Positions 58,951 through 64,000 of a stretch of 64,000 nt of DNA are shown here, piece by piece. Below the pieces are notes generated by a model. That model did no database searches. It was not told the DNA's origin and was given only the letters and a program-made list of their open reading frames with translations. Position numbers and translations under genes: made by a program. This DNA is from an uncultured Roseobacter sp. GTDB taxonomy: Bacteria > Pseudomonadota > Alphaproteobacteria > Rhodobacterales > Rhodobacteraceae. The first letter of the stretch is position 1; every line of letters begins with the position of its first letter. The stretch covers positions 91,314 to 155,313 of the forward strand of contig NZ_CANMNK010000009.1 in the NCBI RefSeq assembly GCF_947499265.1, read 5' to 3'.

Positions 58951-58975
58951 AGGGCGCAGCACTGCGCCCTTTTTC
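58951..58975 (+). terminator. Rho-independent terminator after tsf
   Basis: agggcgcag-ca-ctgcgccct followed by ttttc. Confidence 0.85.
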
Positions 58976-59055
58976 ATTTAAAAGCAGGATTACGCAGTTT
59001 CACAAGCGATCAGTCTGAGAATTACTATTTAAAAGCAGACTACTACAAGTCGAAC

Positions 59056-59493
59056 TTAACCTTTCACATGTGCATGCATTGCATCCAGAGCCATGATGTA
59101 TCCGCGCGCGCCAAACCCGCAGATGATCCCAATCGACACTTTCGCGATATAGGACACATGCCGGAAATCTTCGCGCGCGTGCACGTTGCTCAGATGTAAT
59201 TCAATCGCGGGCAGGTCAACCGATGCAATGGCGTCCATCAATGCCACAGAGGTATGTGTATAGGCGCCAGCGTTGAGAACGATGCCGTCCGATACACCGC
59301 GCGCGGCATGAATATGATCGATCAGCGCACCTTCGTGGTTGGACTGTGCAAAACTGACCGTGCAACCGTTGGCATCGGCCCAATCGGCGCACATCTTCTC
59401 GATGTCCGCAAGCGTGGTCGCGCCATAGACCTCAGGTTGCCGCGACCCGAGCAGATTGATGTTGGGACCGTTCAGGACAAGGATAGAGGTCAT
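59056..59493 (-). CDS. aroQ: Type II 3-dehydroquinate dehydratase
   Basis: 'ILVLNGPNINLLGSRQPEVYGATTLADI', 'FAQSNHEGALIDHIH', 'NAGAYTHTSVAL'. Confidence 0.97.
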   Translation of the reverse strand: MTSILVLNGPNINLLGSRQPEVYGATTLADIEKMCADWADANGCTVSFAQSNHEGALIDHIHAARGVSDGIVLNAGAYTHTSVALMDAIASVDLPAIELHLSNVHAREDFRHVSYIAKVSIGIICGFGARGYIMALDAMHAHVKG

Positions 59494-59696
59494 AAGGTGC
59501 TCACTTGAAAGGATTGGCCATGCATAGACGCATGTTGCGCGATCTGTCCAGAGCAAGGGCAGGGGTGCCTTGTCAGATCTTGTTTTGAGGAGACCAAAGC
59601 TTCTGCGGTGATGGCAGGCTATTTTCGAAGATTACGACCAAGGAGGATGATCCTGCTCAATCACCCCCATGAGCGTTCCCAGACAAAACACGAAGG

Positions 59697-60920
59697 TCAG
59701 TCCTCCGCCCGCTTGCTCTCCGGCTTCAGCCGCCCAACCAATGCGCCGCAGGTCTCGATGATGGCTTTCAACCGCTCTTCCAGCCGGGTCATTTCGAGCG
59801 TCGATGACTTCAGCGTTTCGCTTTGATCCCCCAGATCCGCAAGGCTGGTATAAATCGTCTCGCTGGTCGTCGTTTGAGCTTCGGCATTTGCAACGACCTG
59901 CCGCAGGGTTTCCAGCAAATCTGTCGCAGCGGCGGTATCCTCAACCTTGGTCAGCGCCCCATCCAGTGCGGCGATGGATCCTCGTACAGCATCAAACCAT
60001 TCGTTTGACAGGCGCGGTTCCTGTTTTGCGCTGAGCATTGCCTGCCGCTCTAACCGTCGGACACCGGATACAACATCGTCCACTGTATCGCGCAAGGCCC
60101 CCTGCACGGCGATGATGTCATCATTGGCGGTCACAACCTTGGCCAGAACCGTGTCGAGTTCGGCCACGATGCCGGTGATGCGATCCAGAAAAAGATTTAG
60201 ATCGCGCGCCAGAACGCCAAATTCGTCAGAGGTTCGGATTTCCGCGCGATGATCCAGACGACCGTAAGCCCGCGCAAGGTTGCTGATGACGGATCTGAGT
60301 TCCATCAGGGGTTTCAGGCGCGCGCGCAGGATCAGAAACAACAGCAGTGAATGCAAAACGATCTTTCCGGCGGCAAGAATGCCTGTCAATTGCACGTCCT
60401 TCAGCCAAAGGGCGAAATCCCGGTAGAGGTAATTGCGCACCGTGACCGTCCCCAGCACATCACCGACTGCGGCCTGAGTATGGCAGGCAAGACAGAATTC
60501 TTCGGCAAGGATATCGGTTTTGAAAGTCTGGAAACGGCCTTCGGGCCAGTCTTCTGCGGGGATGCCACGCGGCGTAAATCCAAACCCCTCTTCTATGGAG
60601 GCCACCGTCACAGGCGCGGGTTCGATGGCGATGACATAGCCCAGGTCGGACCAGTTTTCCTCAAGTATTGGATACATCGTCCGGGCGGCCACCGGGCCGC
60701 CTTCGTTCCGCATGATGGACCGGACGTTCTCCGCAAGATCTTCGGCGACGATTTCGGCTTCGTCTGTGCCGTCGAAGTAATAATTGTAGTAGACCAATGC
60801 CGCTTTGAGCGAGAATTCGACAACGGTTACGATGACCAGAACCAGAAAGAAGTCGCGGATCATGTGCACAAGAAATGACTTGTCGAACCGGCCGATGGAG
60901 GGACTGTTCTGATCAATCAT
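59697..60920 (-). CDS. Membrane sensor with periplasmic CxxCH (DUF3365-like heme) domain, HAMP-like region and coiled coil
   Basis: 407 aa; 'ILAEEFCLACHTQAAVGDVLGTVTVRNYL', two TM segments, no MCP hairpin or kinase domain recognised. Confidence 0.75.
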   Translation of the reverse strand: MIDQNSPSIGRFDKSFLVHMIRDFFLVLVIVTVVEFSLKAALVYYNYYFDGTDEAEIVAEDLAENVRSIMRNEGGPVAARTMYPILEENWSDLGYVIAIEPAPVTVASIEEGFGFTPRGIPAEDWPEGRFQTFKTDILAEEFCLACHTQAAVGDVLGTVTVRNYLYRDFALWLKDVQLTGILAAGKIVLHSLLLFLILRARLKPLMELRSVISNLARAYGRLDHRAEIRTSDEFGVLARDLNLFLDRITGIVAELDTVLAKVVTANDDIIAVQGALRDTVDDVVSGVRRLERQAMLSAKQEPRLSNEWFDAVRGSIAALDGALTKVEDTAAATDLLETLRQVVANAEAQTTTSETIYTSLADLGDQSETLKSSTLEMTRLEERLKAIIETCGALVGRLKPESKRAED

Positions 60921-61288
60921 GCATTTGTCCGACGCTGCATCTGAGGAGACAGGTAGAGCGGCAAGACCTCATTTAAAGGCTCAAGGCTCGGAGCATCAGA
61001 TTCGAATAATGCGTTTTGTCTCTTCCAAATGGATCGGTGGAGGAGGGCGGTCGCACAAAAGGGGCCGTGGGAAATCGCGGAAAAGATCGGTCTCAGGCGC
61101 CAATGCGATGTGAGCGCGCTTACCTTTCGCTTCCGGCATACAATCGCGGAGGCTTGCGGTTTTTCATTGATCGCGTGGCATTTGAGCTATCTTCAAGTTT
61201 AATGCAATGGGTGTGATGAAGCCGCTCCGGGCGGCTCTGACACCAACAATGGCCACGCGATCCTTTCACACGAACAGATGGGAATTTT

Positions 61289-62929
61289 ATGACCTTTTCC
61301 GACACCGTCCACCCTGCCGCACGTGATTACGCCAAAGAAGTTGCCGCGGGGACCCTGTCGCGGCGCGAATTCCTGACCCGGGCCACATCTCTGGGTGCCA
61401 GCGCCGCAGCTGCCTATGGGTTGCTGGGGTTGTCGCAACCGGTCAAGGCCGCAGCACATGCGCAAACCGGCGGGACCCTTCGGATCGAATCTCTGGTGAA
61501 GGCGCTCAAGGATCCACGCACCTATGACTGGCCGCAAATGTCGAATTACACGCGCGGCTACCTCGAATATCTGGTGGAGTACCAAATCGACGGCAGCTTG
61601 ACGCCAATGCTGCTGGAAGGGTGGGAAATCAATGAAGATGCGACCGAATACACGCTGTCGGTGCGTCCCGGCGTGACCTGGAACAACGGCGATGCCTTCA
61701 CGGCCGAGGACGTCGCCTTCAACATCGCGCGCTGGTGCGACAAGGGTGTGGAGGGTAACTCAATGGCCTCCCGGATGGGATCGCTGGTGGATGACGCGAC
61801 CGGGCAGGCGCGCGAGGGCGCCCTCACCGTGGTCGACGACACCACGCTGCGCCTGACGCTGGGCCAGCCGGATATCACATTGATTGCCGGTTTCTCCGAT
61901 TATCCTGCGGCCATCGTGCATCAAAGCTTTAACGGCGACCCGCTGGACAACCCGATCGGCACCGGCCCCTATCTGCCCGAGGACTTCGAGGTCGGCATCC
62001 GCGCGGTCCTGGTCAAGAACGCGGATCACAACTGGTGGGGGGAGGGCGCCCACCTGGACCGGATCGAATACCTTGATTTCGGCACCGATCAGGCGGCCAT
62101 CGTCTCTGCCGTGGACGCCGATGAGGTGGACATGGTCTACGAATCCATTGGCGATTTCATCTTCCTGCTGGATGATATCGGCTGGACCAAATCCGAGGCT
62201 GTGACGGCCAACACGGTTGTTTTGCGCCCCAATCAAATTGCGGAAGTGGGCGGGGTGCAACCCTATGCCGACGCCCGGGTGCGGCGCGCTCTGGCGATGG
62301 CCGTGGACAATCGCGTGCTGCTTGAGCTGGGTTTTTCCGACAATGGGCGGGTGGCCGAAAACCACCACGTCTCGCCGTTGCATCCCGAATATGCCGAATT
62401 GCCGGCGCCTGTCTTTGATCCCGCGGCGGCCAAGGCGTTGATGGATGAGGCCGGCATGGGCGATTTCGAGCACGAATTGATCTCGATTGACGACACGTGG
62501 CGCAAGAACACAACCGATGCGGCCGCAGCAATGCTGCGCGATGCGGGCTTCAACGTGAAGCGTACGGTTCTGCCGGGCGCGACCTTTTGGAACGATTGGG
62601 TGAAATACCCGCTGTCGACAACCGATTGGGCGCAACGACCATTGGGCGTGCAGGTGCTCGCACTGGCCTATCGATCAGGCGAGCCCTGGAATGAGAGCGC
62701 CTTTTCCAACACGGAATTTGACGCGCTGTTGGCGGATGCGCTGGCCATCGCGGACGCGGATCAGCGCCGCGAGGTGATGGCCAAGCTGCAGAAGATCATG
62801 CAGGATGAGGGTGTGGTGATCCAACCCTATTGGCGTTCGGTTTATCGCCATCACAAGGAAAGCGTCGTCGGTGCGGAGATGCACCCCACGTTCGAGATAC
62901 ATGTTTCCAAGTTGGGATATGCCGCCTAG
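61289..62929 (+). CDS. ABC transporter substrate-binding protein (SBP_bac_5, peptide/nickel type)
   Basis: 'LSRREFLTRATSLGASAAAAYGLLGLSQPVKA' Tat-like signal; 'LEGWEINEDATEYTLSVRPGVTWNNGDAFTAEDVAFNIARW'. Confidence 0.95.
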   Translation: MTFSDTVHPAARDYAKEVAAGTLSRREFLTRATSLGASAAAAYGLLGLSQPVKAAAHAQTGGTLRIESLVKALKDPRTYDWPQMSNYTRGYLEYLVEYQIDGSLTPMLLEGWEINEDATEYTLSVRPGVTWNNGDAFTAEDVAFNIARWCDKGVEGNSMASRMGSLVDDATGQAREGALTVVDDTTLRLTLGQPDITLIAGFSDYPAAIVHQSFNGDPLDNPIGTGPYLPEDFEVGIRAVLVKNADHNWWGEGAHLDRIEYLDFGTDQAAIVSAVDADEVDMVYESIGDFIFLLDDIGWTKSEAVTANTVVLRPNQIAEVGGVQPYADARVRRALAMAVDNRVLLELGFSDNGRVAENHHVSPLHPEYAELPAPVFDPAAAKALMDEAGMGDFEHELISIDDTWRKNTTDAAAAMLRDAGFNVKRTVLPGATFWNDWVKYPLSTTDWAQRPLGVQVLALAYRSGEPWNESAFSNTEFDALLADALAIADADQRREVMAKLQKIMQDEGVVIQPYWRSVYRHHKESVVGAEMHPTFEIHVSKLGYAA

Positions 62930-63189
62930 CGATTGTGGCGGGATTTGACGTCGCTCGCTTGGAATATGCACGCGAGGCGACGTCCTCAATGCGATCATAG
63001 GTATTCTCAGTTGATTGCTGGCCCATTTAGTCCATGACGCACGCGAACCACTGGCATCCAGGGTAGGGAGCTTAGTACCTTCCTCTCAGGGCATTAAGGC
63101 AGCAGTGTCCTTGGATTGCTCAATCGTCGGGAATAGTTTTGAACACCGCCCGTTGTCTTTGTGAACTCACAGTGTCAACGGAGCATACA

Positions 63190-63573
63190 ATGACATCGGC
63201 AAATCTGCACAATGAAGCGTCCGGTCAGTTGAATCGCCAGGATCAACCTCCTCCTACGCTATGGACGAGCCAGATCAGAGGTCGGGCCGAAAGCGCGCTG
63301 GATTGTGAAACATCGGTTTCATTAGCATGCCACCTCAATCCCATCTTTGAAATGGCCGAGGATTGGGCCGTTCTGATTCAGTCTCTGAAAAAACAGTATT
63401 TCAGCCTTGTCTTTAAGGAAGGCCAGTTGACGTTGTTCAATGATGTAACAGGGACCGATCTCTGTACTTGTGCGTCACTGGGAATTGAGTTTGCTACATT
63501 GAAGGATCGGTTAGGCAAGCCCAGCGTTCGGGCGCCGTCTGGCAGGTTTATCTCCAAAAAATACCGATCATAG
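63190..63573 (+). CDS. Hypothetical protein
   Basis: About 127 aa from MTSANLHNEASGQL; no recognised domain. Confidence 0.45.
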   Translation: MTSANLHNEASGQLNRQDQPPPTLWTSQIRGRAESALDCETSVSLACHLNPIFEMAEDWAVLIQSLKKQYFSLVFKEGQLTLFNDVTGTDLCTCASLGIEFATLKDRLGKPSVRAPSGRFISKKYRS

Positions 63574-64000
63574 CAGGCCTGCCAGCTCACATTTCCTACG
63601 TTCACTCAATCTATGCCAATCCATCAGTTCCCGCGCAGTTCGTCGCTTCGCGTCAGGCGTCTGCTGTTTCTATGGCGTCACAGACTTGGATTACTTCACG
63701 TTGGAGACTAGCAAGAGAGATGACAAAGATCAGAATTCGCTATGACTTTGTTTTCTCCAGATAGGGAATCTCAACAAAGCGGCCTCTTCATATGACAATC
63801 CGACATCAACTGTCCGATTTTTTTTGTTAGTGAGACTGCGAGATATGAAAAAAACATTTGCTTAGCATTTTGAAATGTTGAGATTCACATTTCGCTGAGT
63901 TTTTGGATGTTTGAGGATCTTGTCTAACGTCAGCACCAATGGGACAGTTTAGGCTAATTTGATAAGAGAGGGTTTCTGGCACATCGTAACCACCAAGGCG

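Overview
Alphaproteobacterial chromosome window whose gene content looks like an aerobic anoxygenic phototroph of the Roseobacter/Rhodobacteraceae group. This is judged from gene content and protein style; no database search was run. Left part (1-11.7 kb): PAS-GGDEF-EAL protein, AGCS symporter and UspA, WYL regulator with a three-gene hypothetical operon, and a puc (LH2) operon. The puc operon is pucB, pucA with a long C-terminal extension, pucC, and a coupled gene for an unusual protein with about eight 25-residue repeats ('HARMANFPIPLISRRKPFTGSxFP'). Two TGT-N12-ACA boxes spaced 8 bp apart lie upstream. Middle part (about 11.77-45.5 kb): accessory DNA on both sides of a tRNA-Ser(CGA). A 16-bp copy of the tRNA 3' end (11769-11784 vs 37990-38005) suggests one island of about 26 kb. 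A 46-bp direct duplication of the tRNA 5' half (38039-38084 vs 45469-45514) bounds a second element of about 7.4 kb. Island cargo includes a DUF1611/amino-acid racemase pair plus GltS, a Cys-repeat secreted protein, FecR with CHASE2-GGDEF-EAL, a two-module SRPBCC/TetR/hydrolase cluster, a DUF262 + HEPN pair, an FRG-domain protein, two tyrosine integrases, a serine recombinase, and an SRAP gene broken by a single in-frame TGA. A short intergenic repeat (consensus about GCAGCCCAAAGCGGACATT) recurs in the accessory part and I did not see it in the flanks. Right part (45.5-64 kb): conserved core genes including rplU, rpmA, obgE, proB, proA, chpT, olsBA, rpsB, tsf and aroQ. Best candidates for new biology are the puc-linked repeat protein (10481-11530), the SRPBCC/TetR double module (25.2-31.7 kb), and the DUF262-HEPN pair with the tRNA-Ser island architecture.
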